Assembly (NCBI GenBank): GCA_016748015.1
Contig: JAAOMT010000703.1
Coordinates: 302,550 to 366,549, forward strand
Reading direction: 5' to 3'
Length of the DNA stretch: 64,000 nucleotides
From: Geosiphon pyriformis
Lineage: Eukaryota; Glomeromycota; Glomeromycetes; Archaeosporales; Geosiphonaceae
The notes beneath the pieces are model-generated. The model did no database searches, was not told where the DNA came from, and saw only the letters and a list, made by a program, of their open reading frames with translations. Position 1 is the stretch's first letter, and every line of letters starts with the position of its first letter. The position numbers and the translations under genes were made by a program. Of the stretch, positions 32,630 to 44,844 are shown piece after piece.

Positions 32630-33410
32630 AATATTAAGCTCTGTCAAGATCTCCCAAATCTTCTAACTCTAATTTTCTGTCTTTGAGTATTTCTTGAACT
32701 TTTTTTTCAAGAATTATTTGAGTTATTCTGTTCTGTAATTTTTCAAATTGAATGTTGGTTATTTTTCCCATTTGGTTAACTGTAATAGAGTCCATTTTCG
32801 GATTTAGTAAGATTTCCAGTTTGTCTTAAAATCCCATATGTAGCTTATAGATGGCTCTTGCTTGTGTAGTCAAATTGTTCTTTCCCATAAATTGTTCTAG
32901 TTGTTGCAGTATTGTTGTGTCGAATAATCATTTTGTTTTATTCATGTATAAGTTTTGAATGTTCAAGTGTCATCCCAAGTAGAAGTAACAAAAGTTTCTT
33001 GGAAATTTGTGTATCCATCATTTCCAAGTTTCTTTGATCAACTCTTGATATATAATGCCACTTGTTGGTTCTTCTATTGCTAATTTTATTTTCAGAATTA
33101 TTTTGTTAATAGTGTTTTCTGTTTTTCTTTGACTTTTGTATTTGGGTATCTTTTTGGTATTCCAGTATCAAATGATTTGTTGATTGATAGTAATTTCTAT
33201 ATTTTGTTGTTGAATTAGTTGGAAGAATTGTTGTGCTAGTGAGTGGATATTGTCAGTGATTTTTATTTTTCTGAAGTCTTTTGTTATGTCTACCATGTCT
33301 TTATATACTCTTTTTATTGTTCAATTTTATGTGTTTGGTTCAATAATTATAATTGGTTCTAGATCTTGTGAAATCTCATCTGGTTGGACTATATGGTGAT
33401 ATGATTTCAG
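32630..33410 (-). pseudogene. Element B post-integrase extension
   Basis: Aligns with 15335-16157 and 53912-54733 in position and content, but with several stops. It follows the conserved TGA at 33411-33413. No membrane or zinc motif. Confidence 0.55.
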
Positions 33411-34670
33411 TCAATTACCATATGCTGTTTTGGCTAAGATTTTGTTGTCCTATCTTAATTTATAAGCTCTATTTCCAAGAATTTCTTCTATGTAAAATGG
33501 TCCATCCCATTTGGAGTCAAATTTTCCACTCCATTGTTTTTTCGCTTTAGTACAATGTAAAAATACTTTGTCTCTAATTTTGAATTCAACTGGTTTATCT
33601 AATAATTGGTTATTATGTCTTTTTTTTTGTTTCTCTTGTGACTTTTGGATGTTATCAGCTGCTTTTTGCTGTTTGTTTTTTAATGTCTCCATTAAGTTAT
33701 ATGTTTTTCTTAACAATGTTTTTTGGAAATTCTTTTCTGTTATTGGTTCTGTTAGATATGTTTTGACTTCTATCTCAACTAGTAATGTTGTTGTTCTATC
33801 ATATACTAATTTAAATGGTATTGCTTGTGTAGTGGCTTGTTTCATTATTCAATATGCAAATAATACTAATAGTATGATTAAATCTCATTTGTTTTGGTTT
33901 TTTTGGCTGATTTTGGCTATTGCTTTATACAGTGTTCTGTTGAACCTTTTGACTAACTCATTTGTTTGTGGATGGTATAGTGATAATAATGGTCTTTTTA
34001 TTCCAAATCTTTGGCTTAATTCTGCTAATGTTCTATTCACAAAGTGAGTTTCTTGATCAGATAATAATTTTTTTGGACATCTGTGTTAACAGATTAGATC
34101 TTGATAAATGAATTTGACAACGGATTCTGTATCTGCTCTTTGAATGGCTTTTGCTTCTGGCCATTTAATAAGATAGTCCATGGCTACTGCAATATATCTG
34201 TTGTCTCTACTGGTAATTGTTAATGGTCTGACTAAGTTAATTCCAATGTGATCAAATGGTTGTTCCACTTTGATTGGTCTTAATGGTTCACTGGATTTTG
34301 TTTCTCTTCTTCTTTGACAAGCATCACAATTTTGAACATATTGGATGATGTCTGAATATATTAATAGCCAATAGTATCTTTTTTTAGTTCTTTCTATGGT
34401 TGCTTTTTTATGGAATGTCCTGCTATTAGATCTGAGTGCATATTGAACAATATTGTCTCTTTCTTTGGTTTGTAATTACTTTTGTTGACTGGTCTGGATT
34501 TCTTTTGTATTTCTGGTACAGTATATTTTGATGACTAATAAAATATTTTGATTGTTGTTTTATGTTGTTTTGTTCTTTTTGAGATAATTTTTCCTTGAAC
34601 AATTGGTTATTTATATAATATTGGAGTTGTTGATATTTTTGTATATTCATTTTTTGTTATATTTTTGGGT
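33411..34670 (-). pseudogene. Element B integrase
   Basis: Fragments match the A integrase: N-terminal NIQKYQQLQYYI (34650), then a frameshift after ITNQRK that removes the HHCC frame, then the core with HIGINLVRPL (first Asp changed to Asn), and the C-terminal KIRDKVFLHCTKAKKQW segment. It ends at TGA 33411-33413. Inactive. Confidence 0.8.
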
Positions 34671-36123
34671 TGAAATGTTTTTAGATTTGTCTTATTCATG
34701 ACAAACTATTGGCATTTCCATTTTTCTTTCCCTTTTTGTAATGTACTGTATAATTAAATGGTGAAAGTTCTATTTTTTATCTGATATGGCAGTTGTCTCC
34801 AAATTTCTGCTTTTGGATTGAAGTCAATCTTTTGTAATCAGTGTACACATCAAACTTTTAACTCAAGTATTTTTTCCACTTGATGACAGCCCAATAGATA
34901 GCTAAGTGTTCTAGTGCTGAAGTTTCATAGTTCTTTTTAGCTGGACTTAAGCTTCTACTGGTATAAGCTACTGAATGCTCTTTTTTATTCAGTCTTCTCT
35001 GTGATAGTACTACTCCCAATGCATAACCAAATGCATTGGTTGTTATTATAAATGGCTTGTTATAATCTGGATAGATCAGTACTGGAACTTGAATAAGCTT
35101 TCTTCTCAATGTATCAAAAGCTTTTTGTTGAGTTTTAGTCCATTTGTATTTAGTGTTCTTTGTTTAAAGTTGGTGTAATAGTTAAGCTATTTTGAAAAAG
35201 TTCTTGATAAAGCAGCAGTAGTATCCAGCAAATTCCAAGAATACTCTCAATTCTGTGAGATTATTTGGTACTGAAAAGTTCTTGACAATTTCAATTTTGT
35301 CTGGATCTATTTTGATTCCATTTTTGTTTACAACATGTCCCAAAAACTTGAGTTCAGTTTTTTTAAAGAAACATTTGGTTGTATTTAGCTTTAATCTGGC
35401 TCTTCTTAGTCTTTTGAACACTTGTTGAAGATAATGCAGATGATCATCAAATGTTTTTAAGAACACATTAGTGTTATTTAAGTATATAACTACTGATTTT
35501 CATAGTAGTTCAGTATAAACAATTTTCATAAGTCACTGAAAAGTGGCTGAAGCATTCATCAAGCCAAATGGCATTACTTCGAATTCAAAGTTTTTTTTTT
35601 GAGTTGTGAAAGCTGTTTTCTCTTTGTTTTCTGGTTTCATGGCTATTTGCCAGTAACCACTGTCTAAGTCTAATGTTAAAAACCATTTCTTTCTTTCAAA
35701 AGCATCGAAAAGTTCTTGAATCTTTGGAGTTGGGTAGCTGTCTTCTTTTGTTACTTTATTCAGTTTCCAGTAATCCACACAAAAGCAAAATTTTCCATTT
35801 TTCTTATGAATTAGCACTACTGGTGACAACCATGGACTCATTGATGGTTGAATTAACCTATTGTCAAGCATCCAATTGATTTCTTGATGAATAATCTCAT
35901 AGCTAGCTGGTAGTACTCTGTATGTTTTCTGTTTAATTGGCATTGTATCTCCAGTTTTGATTTAATGTTAGATGATATTAGTTCTGCCAAATTTGTTTTT
36001 GCTAACAAAAATGTCATTGAAATTGTTAAGTAATATTTTGAGCTGCATATGTTATAATGGATCTAAGTTTCTTATGTTCATTTGTTCCAATTGTTTTAAT
36101 TGGAGCAAATAACATTCTTTTCA
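34671..36123 (-). pseudogene. Element B RT and RNase H
   Basis: RT blocks: IQPSMSPWLSPVV, FCVDYWKLN, LDLDSGYWQIAM, EVMPFGLMNASATFQ; the YLDD strand reads YLNN and is preceded by TGA at 35500-35502. LKFLGHVVNK and RNase H FIITTNAFG (catalytic Asp changed to Asn) follow. One frame from 35943 to 34650, with stops. The upstream boundary is the conserved TGA at 36121-36123. Confidence 0.8.
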
Positions 36124-37860
36124 TCTGTATATAATTTGAGATATAATATCTACATATTTACACAGTTGTGGAAAGTCTGGAATGATATCTGGGAATTGGT
36201 TTTCAATTTCTGTGGTCAAGTATCCAATAGTGGTTCTTTCTGGTATTTCAATAATGTTTTCTGTATTGTTGTAAATGGGGATTTTGATGTGGCTGTGGTT
36301 TTTGGCTGGTATGTATAAATTGACTAATCCAATCTTTTCTGATTTATAAAGTGTTGCTTCTGCTTCAAAAATCTGTGCCTAATCTTTTACTTTTCTCTTT
36401 ATAACTACCATGTACTGATCATATGGTGGAATGAAGATTGGTTGATGAGTGGAGATAATTTCTTCCTTGTCAATAATTTCTTCCTTTGCCATATTGACTG
36501 GTACATCTATTCTATCTGTTGATCCAAATCTCTATATCCTTCTTGCTGTAATTCCTAATTCTTTTCTGTTTTCCAATGATACTAACTGAGCTATTTTTAC
36601 CAAAGATAGGAATATTGCTTGTGTTATCTTTTCGTTTGGATCTATAATATATGTCTTTTCCAAGTCATTTTGTAGCATAACAATGATATTTCCTACATAT
36701 CCTGCATCAATTATTCCTCCTCTGATGTTGATTCCCTTTTTGGCTAAGCTACTCCTAGATGCTAACTGAACCATTGTTGTTGTTGAGATTTCTAATGCTA
36801 TTTTGAAATCAATGCATGTATACAAATATGGTTTCAATTTGATGACAACTTTTTCCAAATATTTCAGATCAAACTCTACATCAGTGTTATGTGCACATTC
36901 TGGCATAATACCTTCATTGTTATCACTGAACCATTTCAATTCCTGCTCCTTGGTGAGGTCAGAGAGTGTGATATATGTTTCTGAGTTTGAATTGGAGTTC
37001 AAATCATTATTATTTTCATTGCTATATTGAGCAGAGCTGGAACTGTTGTTTTCATCATCATCATTGTTGAAGTTTGAATTGGGATTGAAAATTGATTCCA
37101 ATTCTAATGCACAGCTGTTGATTGGTCCTTTTTCCTCTGAGAATATGTAAATCATGCATGATAGTAGATTGTAGATAAGATTACACTTATTACAATACTG
37201 AAAGTCACATAAGATTAAACAGTAGTTATATAGTCTTGTATTTATTTCTTCCAATCATTGTTTTTGTTCCTCTCTAGTGGGTGCTAATTTCTGGTAATGT
37301 TCATGGAATTGTTCTAGATCCAGAAGGTTTATGATTGGTTCTGGGTCCCAGTCCAGTTCTATGGGCTCTAAAGATTTATTGTTAATCGTCTTTATTTTTT
37401 CTGATGATGCTCCTTCAATTTTGGCAAGAGTCATTCACCAAATTTTGTCATCATCATGTGGACATCCATCCAAGCATTTGACTGCTTGTCTCCAGGCAAT
37501 GTTTATGGGCATTTCTTTTCTTACCCAGTTACTTATGAGAATTGTATATTAACATAATTCATTGTATGTTCTTTCTCTCCCAGGAATGTTATTCTATATT
37601 CCTTTGTCAAAGAGAGTTTTTTCACAAGTCAAGCATGGCTCATTATCCCATTTTCTAACTTGTTTTGGTCTTTTAAAGCATTTAATGATGCATAGACAAC
37701 AATAAAATTTAGTTGCCATTAGGTATTCCTTATTGTTACCACAGCATGCACCCATTAATGACAATTTTTTGTCACAATTAATGCATGTAAGTTTTGGTTG
37801 GCAATAGGCAGATTGTTGTGGTGTGGTGTGGATATAGCAATTATAAGTGATGATAGTGGT
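36124..37860 (-). pseudogene. Element B zinc module and dUTPase
   Basis: Open 240-residue stretch (37254-36532). Zinc module II appears as YNYC and YCNKC. An acidic Asn/Ser-rich spacer is followed by dUTPase motifs 1-4 (HNTDVEFDLKY, ASRSSLAKKG, GGIIDAGYVG, NEKITQAIFLS). Motif 5 is damaged by a stop just before it. In motif 1 the usual AG pair is VE. Zinc module I (37.55-37.8 kb) has several cysteines but is broken by stops. Confidence 0.8.
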
Positions 37861-38021
37861 TGATATTGGTTCTTCCGTCTCTTTTTTTTTTTCTTTTGTA
37901 TTTTCCTCCTACTCTTAATTTATTAACTCTTCCTGGTTGGTGTTGGTTCTCCAGACTTGGTCTGAATTCCAGGTAGGTTCTTCTTTTCTCTTTTCTTTTC
38001 CCTTGTTGTCTTATGAAAGTA

Positions 38022-38560
38022 TTAGTGGTAACTCATTGTGGTTTTCATCAGCTCAAGAGACTTGGTATGCTTCCCAGGTAAGTTTCTATTTTTTTCCTCT
38101 AATTTGAGGAGTAGTGTTGATATATTGGCGGTTTTGAAATGACCACATGTGACTGGTATACATGTGTGTTGACCATTCTGGCTAAGTTGAAGCTCTTGCA
38201 TATTCCAGTTTAGTGTTGCATTGGTCTTGGACAGCCAGTTGTTATCAACAAACACTTGGTATTGTATTGTTTCTATTACTAGAATTTTGATGGGTACTAT
38301 GATGCCATTAATTTCAATAGATAAGTCATCTATCTCACCAATTGGAGTTTTGGTCACTCCATTAGCTGTGATAATTCATGTGCTGGCAGCTCAATCAACT
38401 CAGTAATCTAATTGGTCTATAAGTTGTCTTGTGATAATACTGTCAGCTAATCCACTGTCTAGGATCAGTTTGATGGGGTAGCCATCAACTTTGACATCTG
38501 TGTACATGGCAGTGATAGGTTTTTCTTTAAGAGTGGCTTCACTGAATAATGGTGTGACTA
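38022..38560 (-). pseudogene. Element B aspartic protease
   Basis: LILDSGLADSIITRQL retains DSG; a TAA just after DQLDY splits the domain. It continues to TCGHFKT, the protease-linker junction, where the frame is the uninterrupted one also seen in E. Confidence 0.78.
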
Positions 38561-40907
38561 ACAGTTCCTCGAGTTCAAATGGGAAGATGGCATTCAGTGA
38601 TTCATTTTCAGTGATAGTAGCTGGTAGAATGTTGCTGATAAGAGTTGGTTGTTGGTTGGTTTTTGGATTATTGGGTTGGACATCTTCTGAGGTAATCAAA
38701 AGACTTAAATAGTGTTGGGAATTCAGGTTTTGGGCATGCCCAGTTCCTGAATTCTGAGAATGTGATCCTGTTGATTGGTGGGAGGAGCTGGGAATCAGTT
38801 GGTAAACAATCATTACTGATCTCCAATTTTGGGTAACTCTTGATCTAGGGTTTCCTTATGTCATTTGAGCTGGGTTTGATGGTGGTGTTTGAACTGCAGG
38901 TGTCTGATAAATTATTTGTGGCTGTGGTGGTTAATATATTACTGGTGGCTGTAATTAATAAACTGGAGGTTGATATACAGGTGGTTAATATATTGGCTGT
39001 TGTATCATTGACAAGTAAGTCAGTTGATATAGTGCTAGGTTAGGTTGGTAACTTAGAGTTGGAAACTGGTGATCAGAATTTCAATATTGATTTTCCAATT
39101 GTTGGTTATTTATCCTTAACCTATAGTCAATTCTTAAATGATCTTGTTTACCACAGTAATAGCAAATACAAATCTCCTGCTGCCACTATTGATTGGTTGA
39201 GAATAATAGACGTGACTGATTCTAGAAATGATTTGCATTTCCTTGATTGTTGTGTTGTTGTAGAGATTGATAGATTGCTTGATTGTTAGCTAAGTATCTT
39301 TCTAATTTTTGGTTAATGGAATTACTGAATTGTTTCAACTTAGAATCTAATTCAGATAATCTGTTTATCACTAGATTGACAGCTTGGGTGTGGTTAGCTT
39401 CAAGTTTAGCTGTTTCAAAATCTCTGGCATTTGTAATGGTGGCTTGAAGATCTACAGGATGCATTGAACGTACATGTTGAAGAATGCTACTGTATAATCC
39501 ACAAATAAACTGGTTTAAAATCTGAGATGCTGTAAAATAGTCAGCTTGAATTGCTTGGATTTGGCACAAGTTTTTGTGGAAGCATTCCAAGTAAGTGATA
39601 ACTGTTTCAGTTTCTCCTTGTTTGATTGTGGTAAAGGTGTTGGCTAGGCAATTAATACTGTTATTATTACTGAAATATCCCAAAAATGCAATTTTAAATT
39701 CCTGGAATGTTTGAGATTTGGTGACTAAATTTTGATATCATAAGTCAGTAGTATCTTGTAAAAAATAGGAGATGACTTAGAGTGTTCTTGCATTATTCCA
39801 TCTATTGGCCATGATGGCCTTTTTGATGTTATTAAGCCATACCTGGGCATTGCCTTCCTTGTCAGTGAATTTTTCAAGTTTTGCTATTGGAGTGTAGATC
39901 ATTAGATCCAAGTTTGGTTGCTGAAGTTGTTGTTGTGACTGTTGAAGTGGCTGTTGTGGTTGTTGGGGTGGTTGAAGTAACTGCTACTGAATTGGTTCAA
40001 TAATCAGTTCAATTGATGGTTGATCAATAATGATTACTGGAGATAAGTTTTGCTGATTAATTGTTTTGGGGTTTGTATTGTTCAGATTTTGAGGAGTTTG
40101 AAAGTTCAGAGTTTCAATTTCCAGATTTTTTAAGTTTAGATGTTGCTAAATTTAAAGGTTCAGAGTTTCAACTTCTGGGTTTTTGGGGATTGGGTTCTGG
40201 TAAGTAAATTCTTAATTTTCAGATTCTTCTTTCTCTTCTTTCTGTTCTCCTTCCAATTTCATTATTTCTCAAAAACTCATGGTTCCGAAATCTGGTTGGG
40301 GTGACAAGGATTGAAGTCCTGATGGCATTGGTAATTGTGACTTAAATTCTTCAAAATACACGCCATATGGTTCTAGAAGGTCTTTTTTTCTTTGTTTACT
40401 CTAAAATGGGAATTGTTCAAATGTTGATGTTGTGGTTAATATAGATGCACCTGTTGATGTGATGTTAATGGTACTTCCAGGTGTATAGTAGTATAATAAG
40501 TTTGTTGGTAATTCTATTTTTGTTTTCTTCCACATTAGTAGTTGTATTTCTTTAGATGTTACTGCTAGTGTTTGTAATCTTCTTTTGCTTTTGTTTGTGT
40601 AGATAATAGGGAATTGTTGTTGGGTGTATCTCTCAATGATTTGGTTGATTTTTTTAATGATGGGTGCAAAACTGTAGTTTTTTGGTAGACTAGTGTGTTG
40701 AAATAATTCTGTATAGAAGTTTTTTCTTGTTGATTCAATATTAACTGTTCCTCCTAAGCAGTTTGTGATTTTATTATTGATGTAGAAGTTGAAGACTGAT
40801 TCTGCTGAGAAGTGGTTATTGTTTAATCTTAATTGTTGACTATACTGTTGAAACAAAGATTTAGCAAATCCTTAATGGTTTGTTCCTATGTTTTCTGGTT
40901 TTGCCAC
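38561..40907 (-). pseudogene. Element B gag
   Basis: Starts at GTG 40907 (VAKPEN), no early ATG. N-terminal domain 40856-40401, gag core 39683-39222 (YFSNNNSINCL, FHKNLCQIQA, QILNQFICGLYSSIL). The zinc knuckle near 39.15 kb keeps two Cys and His but the last Cys reads Tyr. All pieces are in one frame, with stops between. Codon 40311-40313 is CAA where A has TGA and E has CGA. Confidence 0.8.
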
Positions 40908-40969
40908 TTTTGGATGATTGCTGTTGGTGCTGGTTCTCTGTAAGATTATACCTCACAGAGAGCACCAAA

Positions 40970-41828
40970 TGTTACAAATGATTATTTGGGGTCTCAAAGC
41001 AAATAACAAATCTATAACTTGGTGCTCAATTGATGAATGGATGTTGATATCTGAAGATTTGATTGTTCTAAAGGTTTTGGTGTTGAGTTTTTTGTATAAT
41101 AAACAGAAATTTGATAGTTGTTTTCAATAGTCTCCTGGAATCACAATTCCATCAAATTTTTTTCTTAGCGTGGTGGCCAGTAATCCTCTTGGTAAGTTAT
41201 CTTTAAATCTATGAGTGTTCTACTCTTGTTTCATGGGTCTTTTACCAGTTCCTATGATGTCTGTAATTCAGCACTTTAATTTTTAATTAATTAGTCAACT
41301 AAAAAAGAAATACAAAAGAAATAAAAGAAAATAAAGAATTTAAACAAAAGCAATTGCAAGTTAGTATCCCATCAATGGCTGTGATCAAGAGCTATTGTTC
41401 CAGTGTGGTTAAGTATTAACTACTATCAACATGAAGTGTTAATAATGGAGAGTGAATTGAGATAGTGAATAATTATTTATTGATATTTTGTGAATGGAAG
41501 ATTGTTTTGATTAGATCTAAACTGAGAGATCTCTAACTAAAAGATTTTGTCTTTTCTACTTCTAGCATTACTGCTATATATACATAATTGAGATTCCTCA
41601 ATTCCTCAATTTTTTATACCAGGAATCCTAGAATTCTTGAAATTCTGCAATTCTTTTTGAGAGAAATTTTGAAATTCTGGAATCCTGTAATTTCTTGTAT
41701 GAGAATTCTGAAATTTCTGAAATCCTGCAATTTTTCTTGAGAGGAATCCTGAAATTCCATATTTACTATGGCTACTTCTGATTGGCTAATTTATATGTTA
41801 ATATACTTCTTATATTTTATGAATAATA
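40970..41828 (-). repeat. Element B 5' LTR
   Basis: 859 bases, TGTTACAAATGATTATTTGG to GAATAATA. The PBS is 40951-40967. Confidence 0.9.
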
Positions 41829-42477
41829 CTATTAATCATATAAAATAGCATATTGATGAAAGTCAATATAAGTGTTAGTAAAAATGTTAATGCCTATAAA
41901 TTTACAGTTAGAATTTTTGTATTTAAAATATACAAAATCAAAAATAAACAACTTGTCAATTTAAGAAATAACTTATTTTTAACTATATTATAAATAAAAT
42001 TTTACCAGGTAAAACAATCCAAAATGAGTTTATAGTATTTAATTTAATATACATTACAAACACATTCAAAAAATTCAAAATATTGAAACAAGATACAGAT
42101 TGCAAAGTTAAGTTTCCTAATTTTAATTTATACAAAGTTTACATTAAGAAAATTTTAGATAAATATATTTAGTTTGAGTTTTTAATAAATATTTTAAAAA
42201 TATTATTCTTTATTTCATCTAGAATTATCTGTATTGTTAAGTTTAAAATATAATTAAAGTATCAAAATCAAAGATCTTCTAAGTTCTATTGAATGTTTTC
42301 CTTTTCTAATTTTTTCATTAACTCTTTTATAAAAATACTATTATTTGTAGTATTATCAAAGATAATAACAAAAAGCTGTTAAAAAAAAATAGGTTATAAC
42401 TAATAAAATTAATAATAAGCTCATATAAAAAAAAAAGTAAATGTAACTCTTTCTTAAACATCTTTCTTAATCATTTT
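41829..42477. other. AT-rich spacer
   Basis: No gene seen; begins with the CTAT target duplicate of element B. Confidence 0.55.
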
Positions 42478-42708
42478 GGCTAAAAATTTGGCTTAAAACA
42501 ATAATAAAAACCACTTAAGCTAATATTAAGAAAATAAAGTTTTTAATGATATGAGCACTGTGATAATTCTGAGTCTCAAATAATGCTAATGCCAAAAATT
42601 CAGCTTTAAAACAATGATAAAACCAACTTAAGCCAACATTGAAAAAATACTGATTTTTAATAATATGGGCATTATAATAACTTTAAGCTTTAAATGATAC
42701 TAATATGT
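42478..42708. repeat. Two-unit tandem repeat (~115 bp)
   Basis: Unit 1 about 42478-42590 and unit 2 about 42591-42708 share ordered blocks (GGCTTAAAACAATAATAAAA / AGCTTTAAAACAATGATAAAA, CCACTTAAGC / CAACTTAAGC, TTTTTAATGATATGAGCA / TTTTTAATAATATGGGCA). Element C is inserted exactly at the end of unit 2. Confidence 0.7.
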
Positions 42709-43653
42709 TGTTACTCATAGAATATAAGAATTAAATATTAGTACATAAATTAGGCAATCAGAATAAACATAATAAAAAGTGAAATTCCAGAATTCCTCTC
42801 AAAAGAATTGCAGAATTCCAGAAATTTCAGGATTCTTATATAAAGAATTGCAGGATTCCAGAATTCCAGAATTTTTTTCAAAGGAATTGTAGGATTTCAG
42901 GAATTCCAAAATTTCTGGCTAAAAAATTAAGGAATTCAAAGAATCTTGTACAATAAAATTTATATATATATAGCAGTAGTATTAGAAGCTAGAAAAAGAG
43001 ACAGAAAGACTGAGAGTCAGTAGGACTCTCAGAGTCAATTAGACTTGTAAGTCATAATTATTAGAATCCTTTAGTTAGAGATCTTTCAGTTTGAATTTGA
43101 TTTAAACAATCTTCTATATCACAAATATTAAATAAATAATTATTTCACTATTTTAATTCACTCTCATTACTAACACTTCATGTTGATAGTAATTGATACT
43201 TAATACCACTAAAACAATAGCTCTTGATCACAGCTATTAACAGAATACTAACACACAAATTGTCTTGGCTTATTTTTTTTATTTTTATTTTTATTTTCTT
43301 TTATTTTTTTTGTTATTTCTTTGAGTTTACTAATTGATTAAGAATTAAGCACTGAATTATTGACATCAAAAATTGCCTAGTAAAAGACCTCTGTAAGTGA
43401 GTAGAGCATGTAAAGGAATTATGGATTACTTACCAGAAGAGTACTGGTCATTAAGCTAAAGAAAAAAATTGACAAAATTGCAATTCTGAAAAGTTATGGA
43501 TAAACAACTATTAATTCTCTGTCTATTATACAAAGAACTCAACAAAAAACTTTCAGATACAAAACCTTCAAATTTTACCAACTGTGTTATCAATTAAACA
43601 CCAAGTTACGGATTTGTTATTTGATTTGAGACCCCAAATAATCACTTGTAATA
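42709..43653 (+). repeat. Element C 5' LTR
   Basis: 945 bases from TGTTACTCATAG to TTGTAATA. Order: CAATCAGAAT near 42755 (decayed CCAAT region), GGAATTCC-type array at 42783-42950, TATATATA near 42961, U5 ending with the PBS-complementary word AACACCAAG. Confidence 0.9.
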
Positions 43654-44844
43654 TTTGGTGCTTTCTGTGAGATATAATTCTACAGAGAACCAGCACCAAC
43701 AACAATTATCTAAAAGTGGCAGACCAAGAAAAAACAAGAAAAAATTACTTAAGATTTGCAAAATCTTTATTTTACTATTACCTTTAAAAAACTCATTAAA
43801 TTGAAACTCCAATCATTCAAAACCCGATCATTAAAACCCCAAACATTTGAAAATTACTGTTAATAAACTTGTTAAAAAAAAAACTTGTTAAATTAAAACT
43901 TTATTTATTTGAAACCAAATAATTCTAACTCCACTATCATATAAAAAAACTTATCTTTGATAAAACTTGTTAAAACTCTGACCCAATAGTTTAAAATCTG
44001 AACATTCGAAATCTGATAAATTCCAACTCTGCTAGTGTAGAAAGAAAATTATCTTTGGTAAAACTCATTAAAAGTTAAAACTTCAATTATTTAAGACTCA
44101 ATCATTCAAAACCTGAATATTTAAAACTCGATAAGTCTAACTCCACTATTGGACAAGGAAACTTACTTCAAATAAAATTCATTAAACCTCTAGAAATTCA
44201 AAAACTCTGATTATTTAAAGACCCAGTGGAAAAATTCCAGAAAAAAACTACCCAGATTCATACTTACCTGTACAAAGACTGCCTTCTTTCATGCCAAAAG
44301 TCAGCATTAGGAAAATGTCAATACAAAAAAGACTTAGAGAAGAAAAAGAAATTTGAGAATCAGTAGTACCAAAATTAATCAACAAATCATTAAAACTTAC
44401 CTGATGGCTCTAAGTCACAATTCACTTTTATGTATTATACATTTGAACTCCGAGAAAGATAAGCCAATCAGCAAGAATTGGGATTAGAACTTAATCCTGA
44501 TTCAAACTCCATTGATGATGACAATGATTCAAACTTTGTTAAATGACAAACAACAATTCAAACTCTGCTTCAAACACCAAACAATATATCATGCTTTTAG
44601 ATCTTACAATAGAGCAGGAATTAACTAAATTTAGTGATAATAATGAGGGCATTATGTCTGAACATACACATAATACAGATGCAAGATTTGAACATGGATA
44701 TTTTGAACAGACCACTATAGTTAAAAACTCCAGTTACATATAAAATTAGATTTACAAATAGCAATAGAAATTACCACAACAATATTGATACAAAAGAAAG
44801 ATTTAGAAAATTTCACAGAAGCTCAATATTAAAGGAGGAAATAA
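43654..44844 (+). pseudogene. Element C internal remnant (gag start, repeats, dUTPase piece)
   Basis: After the PBS comes the gag start (GTGGCAGACCAAG) and about 20 codons of gag, then from about 43785 to 44200 imperfect repeats of 98-114 bases containing words like CATTCAAAACCTGA and CTAACTCCACTAT. They look like amplified copies of the gag region that in A encodes ENPEIETPN repeats. From about 44260 the sequence matches the zinc module, its acidic spacer and dUTPase motif 1 (44543-44740: ITHNTDARF-like HNTDARFEHGY), then drops straight to the PPT. No functional domain remains. Confidence 0.75.

Larger units (their letters stand above)
31764..41828 (-). mobile_element. Element B: dUTPase-bearing Ty3-like retrotransposon
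   Basis: 10065 bases with two LTRs; flanks CCAT (31760-31763) and CTAT (41829-41832), a 4-bp duplication with one C/T difference. Same architecture as A but more decayed: frameshifts between protease and the zinc module and in the integrase N-terminus, plus many stops. Its LTR sequence (GGGGTTTTAAAGCAAATAAC near the end) groups it with C and D rather than A and E. Confidence 0.9.
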
